This document shows positions 29,401 to 34,645 of a DNA stretch of 64,000 bases, in pieces. A program made the position numbers and the translations under genes. Below the pieces are notes generated by a model. It did no database searches. It had not been told where the DNA came from and saw nothing but the letters and a program-made list of their open reading frames with translations. The stretch's first letter is position 1. Every line of letters begins with the position of its first letter. Origin of the DNA: Actinomadura sp. K4S16 (GTDB lineage: Bacteria; Actinomycetota; Actinomycetes; Streptosporangiales; Streptosporangiaceae). The stretch covers positions 62,001-126,000 of the forward strand of contig NZ_BDDE01000024.1 of assembly GCF_008327685.1 (NCBI RefSeq), given 5' to 3'.

Positions 29401-30119
29401 CGCCGCGCGCCGGCCGCCAGCTCGGCCGTCCGCTCCGGCGGGACGACCGAGACGAGGCTCAGGTAGTCGGCGGTCGGCTCGGCCATCTCGTCCGACAGCG
29501 ACACCGCGACCGGCCGGTCGGCGAACCGCTCGGTCCAGTAGGCGCGGTCCCGCTCGAACTTCTCCGACGCCCGGTAGGCCTCCTCCTCGGCGAGGACCCT
29601 GCGGTAGTCGCCGAGCTCCGCGGGGACGTACTCGCCGCCGTTCGCCAGCGCCGTGTAGATCTCGGCGGCGCGGCGGCTGATGAGCGACCCGCTGTAGGCG
29701 TCCTGGATCGCGTGGTGCGCGCGGATGAACCAGCGGTGCAGGCCGGGGGCCAGCCGCAGCAGGGCCGTGACGTACAGCCGCTCGGCGTCCAGCGGCAGCG
29801 GCGCCGCCATCGCCTCCCGCATCCACGCCCGCGCGGCGGCGTCCGGGTCGGGCTCGCCGGACAGGTCCACGAACGGGATCGAACCGGTCGCGTCCGGGTC
29901 GAGGATCTGGTGCGGGACGCCGTCCCGCTCGTCCAGCCGGGCGTTCAGCGCCGGCGACTCGTGGGCCGCGATGCGCGCCACCCGGTCGAACAGCTCGGGG
30001 TCGACCGGGCCCTCGATCTCGATGTACTGCGCGATGTGGATCGGCGTCCGCGGCGCCAGCTGCTGCGCGTACCAGACGCTCTGCTGAGCGGCCGAAAGAG
30101 GAACGTACTCGGTGGACAT
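17436..30119 (-). CDS. NRPS1: C-A-T-C-A-T-C-(partial A)-T-C-A-T-E (modules 1-4)
   Basis: About 4227 aa. C1 (1-430) is EntF/starter-like, but its active-site motif is HHAIQDA (His135) instead of HHxxxDG. A1 (A10 Lys931) pocket reads D-V-F-S-V-A-I-V-Y; T1 Ser985. C2 (MHHIAGDG) carries a small odd insertion at about 1125-1138. A2 (Lys1995) reads D-V-F-S-A-G-I-I-F, close to A1; T2 Ser2049. C3 has LHHIAGDG. After C3 there is no A core: only the distal C-terminal A piece (about 2555-2620, A9 LPESMVP, A10 Lys2610), then T3 (GGNSL, Ser2666). C4; A4 reads D-F-W-N-V-G-M-V-H (Thr); T4 Ser3704; epimerase with HHLVVDG (His3896). The ATG at 30119 has GGGAAAG upstream; a TTG one codon earlier is possible. 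Confidence 0.94.
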   Translation of the reverse strand: MSTEYVPLSAAQQSVWYAQQLAPRTPIHIAQYIEIEGPVDPELFDRVARIAAHESPALNARLDERDGVPHQILDPDATGSIPFVDLSGEPDPDAAARAWMREAMAAPLPLDAERLYVTALLRLAPGLHRWFIRAHHAIQDAYSGSLISRRAAEIYTALANGGEYVPAELGDYRRVLAEEEAYRASEKFERDRAYWTERFADRPVAVSLSDEMAEPTADYLSLVSVVPPERTAELAAGARRLRTATQGLAIAATAAYVARMTGTEDVVLGLAVTGRTTQVALDTPAMLATILPLRVQVRPDMTVDELVRAATRASARALRHQHYRREDLLRDLKLLGERRRLYGPVINIMAFDYRLDFAGLPARMHAITTGPIDDLSINIYDNFDGAGMRVDFEAHPDLYAEDQVATHLDRYIRFLGVLADVDPATPLREVELLDDAERARVLGEWNDTAAPVEPAVVPELFEAQAARTPDAPAVTRGGTTLTYRELDERANRLARHLIARGVGPEDFVALALPRDEDLVVAALAVLKAGAAYQPIDLAYPADRIAYMLEDAAPACVITTSGADLPGTTPRVLLDALDLAGRPAASPSDADRVRPLRPGNAAYVIYTSGSTGRPKGVVVSHASAVDLCAWAGRDFGPERLARVLFSTSLNFDVSVFEWLTPLTVGGRIEVVRDLLEVAERGGWQGTLISGVPSAMSALLATGALDLRAGDVVLAGEALPARLVQDLRALLPDARISNIYGPTEATVYAAAWFDDGNAAGHAPIGGPIANTRAYVLDASLRPVPVGVPGELYLAGDGLARGYLRRPELTADRFVACPFGEPGGRMYRTGDLVRWNAAGHIEYLGRLDHQVKVRGFRIEPGEIETALSAHPAVTQSVVVARRDNAGDTVLVAYVVSDGADPAELRRSAAAVLPEYMVPSAVVVLDEMPLNPNGKLDRAALPAPDLTAPTGGREPRDAREETLCAVFAEVLGVERVGIDDNFFDLGGDSLKATRVVSRARAALDADLGVRALFEAPTVAALAALLKEADGDARPRLVPAERPALVPVSYAQRRLWFIHDLEGPNATYHIPIPLRLTGELDLAAVRAAMRDMMARHEALRTVFVQVEGEPYQRILTPDQIEVEPEYTDVSPLRGEWGVVPPQGDVSEDGLHAAVFEAATRGFDLAAEPPVRAHVFRVAEDDHLLLLVMHHIAGDGWSMEPLAADLITAYAARAAGGEPRWEPLPVQYADYALWQRDVLGGEDDPGSVISTQLAYWREALAGLPEELALPADRPRPPRATYRGAQHPFTLPPALHEALAALGRDHRASLFMVLQAALAGLFTRLGAGTDVPIGSPVAGRADEALNDLVGVFVNTLVLRTDTSGDPTFAELLARVREADLAAFAHQDVPFERLVEVLNPQRSMARHPLFQAMISIQNNPSARVELPGLTVALEPVDPGVSRFDLALLVDETRDAAGAPAGIDCRLEYALDLFDPGTAAAMAARLERLLAQVAADPSLPLSAVDLLDDAERDTLLHRWNDTALPVAPAVVPELVEAQAARTPDAAAVVAGGTRLTYAELNSRANRLARHLIGRGVGAEDFVALALPRDENLVVAALAVLKAGAAYQPIDLAYPADRVAYMLEDAAPACVITTRDADLPAGAPRVELDALSLDGLRGDDVTDAERVRPLRPANPAYVIYTSGSTGRPKGVVISHANVVDFCAESTASYGPARMARVLFSTSLNFDVSVFEWLVPLTVGGEIEVVRDLLEVAERGGWQGTLISGVPSAVSALLARGGLRLEAGDVALGGEALPPQLVRDVRALLPDARISNIYGPTEATIFVTGWYDDGNTEGLAPIGRPMANTRAYVLDDRLGPVPVGVPGELYLAGDGLARGYLRRPGLTADRFVACPFGGPGERMYRTGDLVRWNRAGHIEYLGRLDHQVKVRGFRIEPGEIETALSAHPAVTQSVVVARRDAVGDTVLAGYVVGSADPAELRAFVAGTLPDYMVPSAIVVLEEMPLTPNGKLDRAALPEPDFAASLTARGPRDAREEILCGIFADVLGLDRVGVDDGFFDHGGDSLKATRVVARARAALRVELPVRALFEAPTVAGLAEYIASAGDAERPALRAAERPAPLPVSYAQERLWFLNRLEGLTATYNMPIPLRLTGAVDPGAMRDALRDVVARHEPLRTLFADADGEPHQVVLAPDEAEPCLTVGEPADLHAALFADATRGFDLANELPVRAHLYRLGADEHLLLIVLHHIAGDGWSMAPLARDVITAYLARRGGEAPEWEPLPVQYADYALWQRELLGDERDPASLAARQIAYWKDALAGLPDQIRLPHDRPRPDRASYRGGQVAFEVPAELADGLRALARDHQVSVFMVLQAALAALLTRLGAGTDVPIGSPVAGRTDEALDDLVGVFVNTLVLRTDTSGDPSLAELLARVRETDLAAYAHQDVPFERLVEVLNPARSLARHPLFQVMLTLQNNPEASVELPGLTVAVEPVDAGVAKFDLEFLLEDARDGAGGYAGTLEYALDLFDRETAERLAGWYRRTLEAAVGSAGAVTVGALDLPGAPRDLPAAPRAAEGPVEKRLVAYVVAAPGENLDPEELRAHIRESLPESMVPAAVVVLDEMPLTPNGKVDTKALPKPDLAIAPATAYRAPSGEAEEAVAAVFADLLGVDRVGADDDFFALGGNSLIAMRVVSRVRRALDAELPVRALFEAPTVARLAALLGDGGAPVRPALEPRERPAVLPPSYAQQRHWFLNRFEGPSATYNMPTALRIRGPLDVDALRAAVGDLVERHESLRTVLPDSGGVPRQLILDAAAARPELEVTETTEAELPTRLAMAAGYAFDISAEPPLRTHLFRVGPQEHVALLLMHHVGGDGWSMAPLARDFITAYAARAGGAAPDWAPLPVQYADYTLWQRELFGSEDDPESLISRQIAYWREALAGLPEELPLPADRPRPAQASYRGGTARFRLGSGVRAGLQKIAQETGASPFMVAQAAFAALLTRLGAGTDVPIGSPIAGRTDEALDDLVGMFVNMLVFRTDTSGDPSFRELVGRVKETDLAAYAHQDVPFERLVEVLNPPRHLARHPLFQVGLTFQNNPEARLEMPGFSAELEPLTAGVSRFDLLMILTERADGLDGELEYALDLYDPSTARGLVERFERYLAALLADPDAPIGAADVLAPEERSLLLGEWAGGSAHSAEWTTIPALFEAQAAARPGAAAVSFEGVSWTYGEVNARANRLARRLVERGVGPEQFVALALPRSAELVVAILGVLKAGAAYVPIDPDYPEDRIAYMVEDARPVLTLRPVDLADLDAAGYDDTNLGVSIDPDHPAYVIYTSGSTGRPKGVVIPHQNVVRLLRSTEEWFDFGPEDVWTLFHSYAFDFSVWELWGSLLYGGRLVVVPYLTSRSPDDFLALLERERVTVLNQTPSAFYQLMAADRQNPGADLALRYVVFGGEALDLGRLEDWYSRHDESAPVLVNMYGITETTVHVSYVALDRAYAEAAPGSVIGVGIPDLRVYVLDDRLQPVAPGVIGELYVAGPGLARGYLNRPGLSAERFVADPHGEPGTRMYRTGDVGRWLAGGRLEYLGRSDQQVQLRGFRIELGEIESALVRHGEVSDAAVIVRDDRLVAYVAGSGVDTAELRRFVGRELPDYMVPAVVVELDALPLTSNGKLDRKALPAPDFSAKVSSRAPRTPEEETLARLFAEVLGLERVGIDDGFFDLGGDSIIAIQLVSRARQSGLVITPREVFQHQTVEELAATARPVGEGEEVETEAPGAGVGPVPITPIIAWLRDRVDGDASLISGFHQAMLLRTPPELGAERLTAALRTLIDHHDVLRLRLDVDGGRWQPVVRPQGAVDATDLVTRVDIAGLDGDKAQAVITEQAAAARDRLDPAAGTVAQLVWFDAGCEQGRLLVVLHHLVVDGVTWRILLPDLVTAWAGGELQPVGTSFRRWAQKLTAAERGEQDLEEWLDIVDGPPQKLADRPLDPRADIAARARSLTLDLPADVTGPLLTDVPAAFHGRANDVLLTGLAVAVAQWRRRRGGRGTGVLVDLEGHGREDSVPGVDVSRTAGWFTSIHPVRLDAGGAAGGAAVKKVKEQLRAVPDVLGYGLLRHVDGDEELAGLPPAQIAFNYLGRVAAGDEGGDWTLAPEGLPAGEDPRMPMAHALEINALTRDLPAGPVLSATWTWPGGLLDPADVRELAEGWFAALRGLAAEVAAGAAGGFTPSDLLVDLDQGEIDKLQTAWRQKK
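18871..21485 (-). repeat. Long internal repeat, copy in NRPS1 (module 4)
   Basis: Counterpart of 11234-13866. It covers the later part of C4 and all of A4-T4. Both copies specify Thr and both are followed by an epimerase. Confidence 0.75.
22265..22439 (-). other. Orphan distal A-domain fragment (A9-A10) in NRPS1 module 3
   Basis: It encodes KRLVAYVVAAPGENLDPEEL onward, through LPESMVP (A9) and NGKVD (A10, Lys2610 at 22290-22292), then leads into T3. About 450 residues expected before it (A1-A8) are absent: the C3 domain runs through a Pro/Ala-rich linker straight into this fragment. In A2 of the same protein the segment VVVARRD is followed by the homologous LAGYVV, so the missing part ends exactly where the stand-alone adenylation protein (30577-32118) ends. 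Inference: the two pieces form one A domain in trans. Confidence 0.85.
26703..26750. repeat. Palindromic in-frame insertion in C2 of NRPS1
   Basis: Two adjacent G/C-tract hairpins: GTGGGGGG/CCCCCCAC (26711-26718 with 26723-26730, 4-base loop) and TCCCCCC/GGGGGGA (26731-26737 with 26741-26747, 3-base loop). Ends read GTCTCCC (26703-26709) and GGGAGAC (26744-26750). It encodes about 14 residues (SPLRGEWGVVPPQG, about 1125-1138) that have no counterpart in C3 or C4. Confidence 0.75.
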
Positions 30120-30576
30120 CAAGCGGTGCTTTCCCGGTCGCAGGGGGCTTTCTTAACGCCCGGTTTCGGGTCCGGCAACGCGCCGGCGGGCAGAAATTCA
30201 AAGAGAATGACCACAGAACTGATCGGGTTTCCCCGTCCCCTTTCACCCCGAGTTCCCTCCGGGGCACGCGATCGCCCGCGCGATCCCGGAGTCAACGCCC
30301 TGTGTTCCGGCCAATACGGAGCGCCGCCGCTTTGCGCCCTTGCCCGTCTTCCGCCCGCGTCCCACGATCTACTCAGGAGTAGCGGGGTCACAGTCAACCA
30401 GCCGGTCACATGCCTCGCAATCCCCTCAAAAGCAGAAGTTGCACCGCCCCATTGCTAACAGGAGTGACAAAACCATCGGCTGTCAGGGCGACTGCGACGG
30501 CCGGACGCTCGCGGGGCGACAAAGGTTGGCAACCGAATCCGGCCAATGCGATCACGCTCGGTGAACGGCGGTCGCG
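30120..30576 (-). promoter_or_regulatory. 457-base gap upstream of NRPS1
   Basis: No convincing gene is seen, and no remnant of an A9/A10 region in any minus-strand frame. It is less GC-rich than its surroundings and probably holds the NRPS1 promoter. A 14-bp inverted repeat, CTACTCAGGAGTAG, lies at 30369-30382. A minus-strand TTGACT is at 30397-30392, but no well-spaced -10 follows. I see no IdeR/DmdR iron box. Confidence 0.4.
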
Positions 30577-32118
30577 CTACCTGGACGGGTACTCGTGCAC
30601 CACCACCGCGGCGGCCCGCACCCCCGGGTGGCGCTGCAGCACCGCCTCGATCTCGCCCAGCTCCATCCGCACCCCGGCGATCTTGACCTGCCGGTCGACG
30701 CGCCCCAGGTACTGCAGGGTGGGGCGGTCCTCGCCGCCCGCGCCGGGCGGCAGCAGCCGCACCGCGTCGCCCGTCCGGTAGAGGCGCCCGGTCGGGGACG
30801 CGCCGAACGGGTCCCGGTAGAACGCCTCGCGGGTCCGCTCGTCGTCGCCGAGGTAGCCGCGGCCGACCACCACGCCGCCGACGAACAGCTCTCCGGCCTC
30901 GCCGACGTCGCACGCCGACCAGGTGTCGTCCGTGCCGCCGTCCTCGTCCGACCGCAGCACGTACAGGCGCGCGTTGACGACCGGCGTGCCGATCGGCAGG
31001 CGGAGAAGGTCCAGGTCACCGGCGGTCACGGTGTGGTGGGTGACGTCGTCGGAGCACTCGGTCGGGCCGTAGGCGTTCAGCAGCCGGGCGTGCGGCGCCG
31101 CCTCCAGCCAGCGGCGGGCCAGCTCGGCCGGCAGCTCCTCGCCGGTGGCGATCATCCAGCGCAGGCCCGCCAGCGGGCGCCGCCCCCCGGCCGCGGGCGA
31201 GCCCGCCAGGTCGTCCAGCAGGTGCCTGACCATGGTCGGGACGAGCTCGACGACCGTGATGCCCTGCGCGTCCACCGCGCGGGCGAACGCGACCGGGTCG
31301 TGGCCGGTCTCGTCGCCGACCACGTCCACCCGGCCGCCGATCAGCAGCGGGCAGAGCATCTGCCAGATCGAGATGTCGAAGCCCAGCGGGGCGGTGAACG
31401 CGACCACGTCCGCGCCGGTCAGCTCCAGGTCGATGATCTTCGCCCAGAGGTGGTTGAGCATGCCCTGGTGCTCGACGACCGCGCCCTTGGGCCGGCCCGT
31501 CGAACCCGAGGTGAACAGCACGTATCGCGGCTGGTCCGGCGCGCTCAGCCGCGGCTCGCCCGGCCAGGGGGCGAAGCCGTCCGCCCGGGACGCGGCGACG
31601 ACGCGGCACCCCGCCTCGGCCGCCCCCTCCAGCAGCGCCGGCGCGACCTGTTCTGGCGTGTCCACAGTGACCAGCACAGAAGCGCCCGCCTGGTCGAGGA
31701 CGTCGCGGACGCGTCCGGCGGGCCAGGTCTCGTCGGCCGGGACGTAGAGGGCCCCGACCAGCTCGATCGCGAGGAACGCGGCGATGACGCCCGCGCAGCG
31801 CCCGCCGCCCACGCCGACGACCTCGCCGGGGCGGACCCCCTCGTCCTCCAGCAGCGCGGCCAGGCGGCGCGCCTCGGCGGCCAGCTCGGCGTAGGAGAGC
31901 GAGCGGTGCTCGTCGGCGACGGCGGGGCGGTCGCGCTCGGCGGCGATCCGCTCCACCCGCGTGATGACCGGGTCGGCGAGGTCGACGTCCCGCTCGCGGA
32001 GCATCCCGAGCCGCGCGGCCAGCTCGCGGGCGCGCTCCGCCTGCGCGGCGGGCACGTCCAGCGCGGGCAGCCCGGCCAGGGGCAGCAGCCGGTCCACGGC
32101 GGGTCCGCGAGCACTCAT
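30577..32118 (-). CDS. Stand-alone adenylation protein lacking A9-A10
   Basis: About 513 aa. It has A3 FTSGSTGRPKG, A4 FDISIWQ, A5 NAYGPTE, A7 YRTGD and A8 GRVDRQVKIAGVRMELGEIE, then ends after VRAAAVVVHEYPSR. The usual final 50-60 residues with LPxYMVP and the catalytic A10 Lys (NGK) are missing, and no frame downstream supplies them. By eye the pocket reads D-I-W-E-I-T-A-D-D; the acidic residues suggest an amine-bearing substrate, possibly Dap, but this is inference. No carrier domain is attached. Neighbours: NRPS1 downstream, Dap synthesis genes divergent. It is quite different in sequence from the A domains of NRPS1-3. ATG 32118 is preferred over ATG 32121 by GGAGAG spacing. Confidence 0.88.
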   Translation of the reverse strand: MSARGPAVDRLLPLAGLPALDVPAAQAERARELAARLGMLRERDVDLADPVITRVERIAAERDRPAVADEHRSLSYAELAAEARRLAALLEDEGVRPGEVVGVGGGRCAGVIAAFLAIELVGALYVPADETWPAGRVRDVLDQAGASVLVTVDTPEQVAPALLEGAAEAGCRVVAASRADGFAPWPGEPRLSAPDQPRYVLFTSGSTGRPKGAVVEHQGMLNHLWAKIIDLELTGADVVAFTAPLGFDISIWQMLCPLLIGGRVDVVGDETGHDPVAFARAVDAQGITVVELVPTMVRHLLDDLAGSPAAGGRRPLAGLRWMIATGEELPAELARRWLEAAPHARLLNAYGPTECSDDVTHHTVTAGDLDLLRLPIGTPVVNARLYVLRSDEDGGTDDTWSACDVGEAGELFVGGVVVGRGYLGDDERTREAFYRDPFGASPTGRLYRTGDAVRLLPPGAGGEDRPTLQYLGRVDRQVKIAGVRMELGEIEAVLQRHPGVRAAAVVVHEYPSR

Positions 32119-32144
32119 CATTACTCTCCGTGTTGTAGAACTTC

Positions 32145-32161
32145 TCCGCTGTAACAGCGGA
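32145..32161. promoter_or_regulatory. 17-bp palindrome before the adenylation gene
   Basis: TCCGCTGTAACAGCGGA: 8-bp arms, one central base, 27 bases upstream of the adenylation start and 195 bases upstream of the SbnA-like gene. It sits in the 237-base divergent gap, well placed to be an operator for one or both promoters. No regulator gene of the cluster is seen nearby. Confidence 0.55.
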
Positions 32162-32355
32162 ACAAAGCGGCCGCCATAGCCTAAGTCCGGCCCGGCAGAA
32201 GCACCACGCATTCTGCCCTACCGGCGGGTAATCAGGGGGTTGCGGCAGCAAGATGCCCGAAGGTACCGTGATGCTCCGCCATGGCTCTGGCGTGAAGCCC
32301 GCGGCGAACTTCGGGGGAAGACGAGGGAATTGCTTCTTCATTTCAGGGTGGCAGC

Positions 32356-33321
32356 GTGCCGATAATAACCTCGCCGCAGGAATTCAATGTCGACGACCTT
32401 TACGTCGATCTTCGGCATGTCATTGACCGCCCGCTCTACCTTAAATGCGAGGGCTTCAACTTCGCCGGTTCGGTGAAGCTCAAGGCGGCCGCGGCGATGG
32501 TGGAGGCGGCCGAGCGGGACGGCGCGCTGACCCCGGACTCGATCATCGTGGAGTCCTCCTCGGGCAACCTCGGGATCGCGCTCAGCCTGATCGCCGCGAG
32601 CCGCGGCCTGCGTTTCGTGTGCGTCACCGACCCGCGCTGCAACCCGGCGTCGATGCGGGTCATGCGGGCGCTCGGCGCGGAGGTCCGCGTCGTGTCCGAC
32701 CGGGACGCCAACGGCGGCTACCTCGGCGGGCGCATCGCCTACGTCCGCAACCTGTGCGCGTCCGGCGACGAGTACGTGTGGCTGAACCAGTACGCCAACC
32801 GGAACAACTGGCTGGCGCACTACCGCGGCACCGCCCCGGCGATCGACCGCGAGTTCCCTGACCTGGAGGTCCTGTTCGTCGGCGCCGGGACGACCGGCAC
32901 CCTGATGGGCTGCGCCCGCTACTTCCGCGAGCACGGCCGGCCCGTCACGATCGTGGCGGTGGACGCGGTCGGCTCGGTCACCTTCGGCGGCATCCCCGAG
33001 CGGCGGATGGTGCCGGGCCTCGGCACCAGCAGCAAGCCGGCGCTGGTGGACGAGTCGTTCATCGACGACGTCGTGCACGTCCCCGAGACCGACACGATCC
33101 GGACCGTCCACGCGCTCGCCGCACGCGGGTTCCTGTTCGGCGGCTCCACCGGGACCGTCGTGTCGGGCGCCTCCCGCTGGCTGGAGGCCAAGTACCCCGG
33201 CGAGGACCCCGTGGCGGTCGCCATCGCCCCCGACCTCGGCGAACGCTACCTCGATTCCATCTACGAGGACGACTGGGTGCGCGAGCACTTCGGCGACCCG
33301 GCCGCCATCCTCGGCGACTGA
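32356..33321 (+). CDS. sbnA: SbnA-like PLP enzyme, first step of L-2,3-diaminopropionate synthesis
   Basis: About 321 aa, cysteine-synthase fold. The PLP Lys lies in NFAGSVKLKAA, with substrate loop SSSGNLG and phosphate-binding GAGTTGTLMG. Known for SbnA: it condenses O-phospho-L-serine with L-glutamate to N-(1-amino-1-carboxyl-2-ethyl)-glutamate. Here it is followed 28 bases later by an SbnB-like gene, the standard pair. GTG start at 32356 with AGGGTGG upstream. Context: it supplies Dap to the adjacent NRPS. The plain cysteine synthase alternative is disfavoured by the SbnB neighbour. Confidence 0.9.
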   Translation: MPIITSPQEFNVDDLYVDLRHVIDRPLYLKCEGFNFAGSVKLKAAAAMVEAAERDGALTPDSIIVESSSGNLGIALSLIAASRGLRFVCVTDPRCNPASMRVMRALGAEVRVVSDRDANGGYLGGRIAYVRNLCASGDEYVWLNQYANRNNWLAHYRGTAPAIDREFPDLEVLFVGAGTTGTLMGCARYFREHGRPVTIVAVDAVGSVTFGGIPERRMVPGLGTSSKPALVDESFIDDVVHVPETDTIRTVHALAARGFLFGGSTGTVVSGASRWLEAKYPGEDPVAVAIAPDLGERYLDSIYEDDWVREHFGDPAAILGD

Positions 33322-33349
33322 TCATCTACAGAAAGACGGAGTTCTCCCC

Positions 33350-34375
33350 ATGACGCAGGCCCCCACGTTCGCCGTCGTCTCCGGCGCCCAGGTCCACGAG
33401 GCGGTCGCCGGGCGCGAGGCGGAGGTCACCCGGATGGTCGAGGCGGCCTACCGGCTGCACGGCGAGGGCCTGACCGTCAACCCCGACTCCTACTTCCTGC
33501 GCTTCCCTGACCGCCCGTCCGACCGGATCATCGCCCTGCCCGCGTCCGTCAAGGGCGAGGTCGGGGTGCACGGCATCAAGTGGATCTCCAGCTTCCCCGG
33601 CAACGTCGCGAACGGCATCCCGCGCGCGTCGGCCGTGCTGATCCTCAACGACGCGGAGACGGGCTACCCGTTCGCGTGCCTGGAGAGCTCCATCATCTCC
33701 GCGGCCCGCACCGCCGCGTCCGCCGCGCTGGCCGCCGCGGCCCTCGCCGACCGCCGCGGCGCCCGCCCCCGCCGGGTCGGCTTCGTCGGGGTCGGCCTCA
33801 TCGCCCGGTACATCCACACCTATCTGGCGGGCAACGGCTTCACCTTCGACGAGCTCGGCGTCCACGACCTGTCGCGCGAGCACGCCGAGGGCTTCCAGGG
33901 CTACCTGGAGCGCACAGAGAAGGGCGAGATCACGATCCACGACTCGGCCGAGTCGCTGATCCGCTCGTCCGACCTGGTCGTCTTCGCGACCGTCGCCGGG
34001 GAGCCGCACGTCACCGACCCGGACTGGTTCGCGCACAACCCCCTCGTCCTGCACGTGTCGCTGCGCGACCTCTCCCCCGAGATCATCCTGGCGTCCTACA
34101 ACGTCGTGGACGACGTCGAGCACTGCATGAAGGCCAACACGTCCCCGCACCTGGCCGAGCAGCGGGTCGGCAACCGCGACTTCGTCGCCGGGACCCTGTA
34201 CGACGTCCTGACGGAGAAGACGACCCCGCCCGCCGACAAGCCGGTGGTCTTCTCACCGTTCGGCCTGGGCGTCCTGGACCTGGCCGTGGCGAAGTACGTC
34301 TACGACCAGGTCGCGTCGTCGGGCGCGCTGAACACCGTGCCGGACTTCTTCCACGAGATGAAGCGCTACGGCTGA
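33350..34375 (+). CDS. sbnB: SbnB-like dehydrogenase, second step of L-2,3-diaminopropionate synthesis
   Basis: About 341 aa, OCD/mu-crystallin family with the Rossmann motif GFVGVGLIARYIHTYL. Known for SbnB: NAD+-dependent oxidative cleavage of the SbnA product gives 2-oxoglutarate and L-Dap. The length and the start region (THE VVSGAQVHE.. and the GVHGIKWISSFPGNV substrate segment) fit SbnB better than ornithine cyclodeaminase. The ATG at 33350 is preceded by ACGGAG. It ends 10 bases inside a convergent MmyB-like remnant. Confidence 0.92.
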   Translation: MTQAPTFAVVSGAQVHEAVAGREAEVTRMVEAAYRLHGEGLTVNPDSYFLRFPDRPSDRIIALPASVKGEVGVHGIKWISSFPGNVANGIPRASAVLILNDAETGYPFACLESSIISAARTAASAALAAAALADRRGARPRRVGFVGVGLIARYIHTYLAGNGFTFDELGVHDLSREHAEGFQGYLERTEKGEITIHDSAESLIRSSDLVVFATVAGEPHVTDPDWFAHNPLVLHVSLRDLSPEIILASYNVVDDVEHCMKANTSPHLAEQRVGNRDFVAGTLYDVLTEKTTPPADKPVVFSPFGLGVLDLAVAKYVYDQVASSGALNTVPDFFHEMKRYG

Positions 34376-34645
34376 CGCCCGGTCGCTGCGAGCGACCCGA
34401 GGAGGGCGAGCGCATCGGCGCTCTCCGAGCCGGGCTCGGCGTGGTAGACGACGAGCTCCTGCCCCGGGCTCGACCGCACGTCGAACGTCTGCATGGTCAG
34501 CGTCAGCGGCCCGACGTGCCGGTGCCCGAAGCGCTTGCGCTCCAGCGCCTTCCCGCGCGCGTCGTGCCGCCCCCACAGCTCGGCGAACTCGGGGCTGCGC
34601 TCCAGCAGTTCGGCGAGCACCTGCCGCACGCGGGGGTCGCCCGGC
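34366..34645 (-). pseudogene. Remnant of MmyB-type XRE regulator (C-terminal ligand domain only)
   Basis: The minus-strand translation GDPRVRQVLAELLERSPEF, then WGRHDARGKALERKRFGHR and VGPLTL..VVYHAEPGSES matches the C-terminal MmyB-like domain of XRE-family regulators. The N-terminal helix-turn-helix, normally about 100 residues, is absent. Homology stops at about 34645, where an SDR remnant on the other strand begins. The reading frame overlaps the end of the SbnB-like gene by 10 bases. An ATG at 34674 could begin a short protein, but that start is in unrelated DNA. Confidence 0.7.

Noticed and set aside
30119..30409. Small minus-strand open frame between the A protein and NRPS1
   Set aside because: No family resemblance and poor codon pattern compared with real genes here; better explained as promoter region.
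17691..30458. An uninterrupted plus-strand open frame of about 4255 codons opposite NRPS1
   Set aside because: It is a shadow: high GC at third codon positions removes stops from the antisense frame. Its translation is Arg/Gly/Val/Asp-rich low-complexity sequence with no domain, while the minus strand has clear C, A, T and E motifs.
30455..30913. Possible frameshifted continuation of the stand-alone A protein that might restore A9-A10
   Set aside because: All minus-strand frames after the stop at 30577 were read. None shows an LPxYMVP or NGK motif, so the truncation is not explained by a simple frameshift.
4200..34375. Siderophore cluster, suggested by SbnA/SbnB homology to staphyloferrin B genes
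   Set aside because: No NIS synthetase, no ornithine/lysine hydroxylase, no iron transporter and no iron box were seen. SbnA/SbnB only supply Dap, which many peptide antibiotics also contain.
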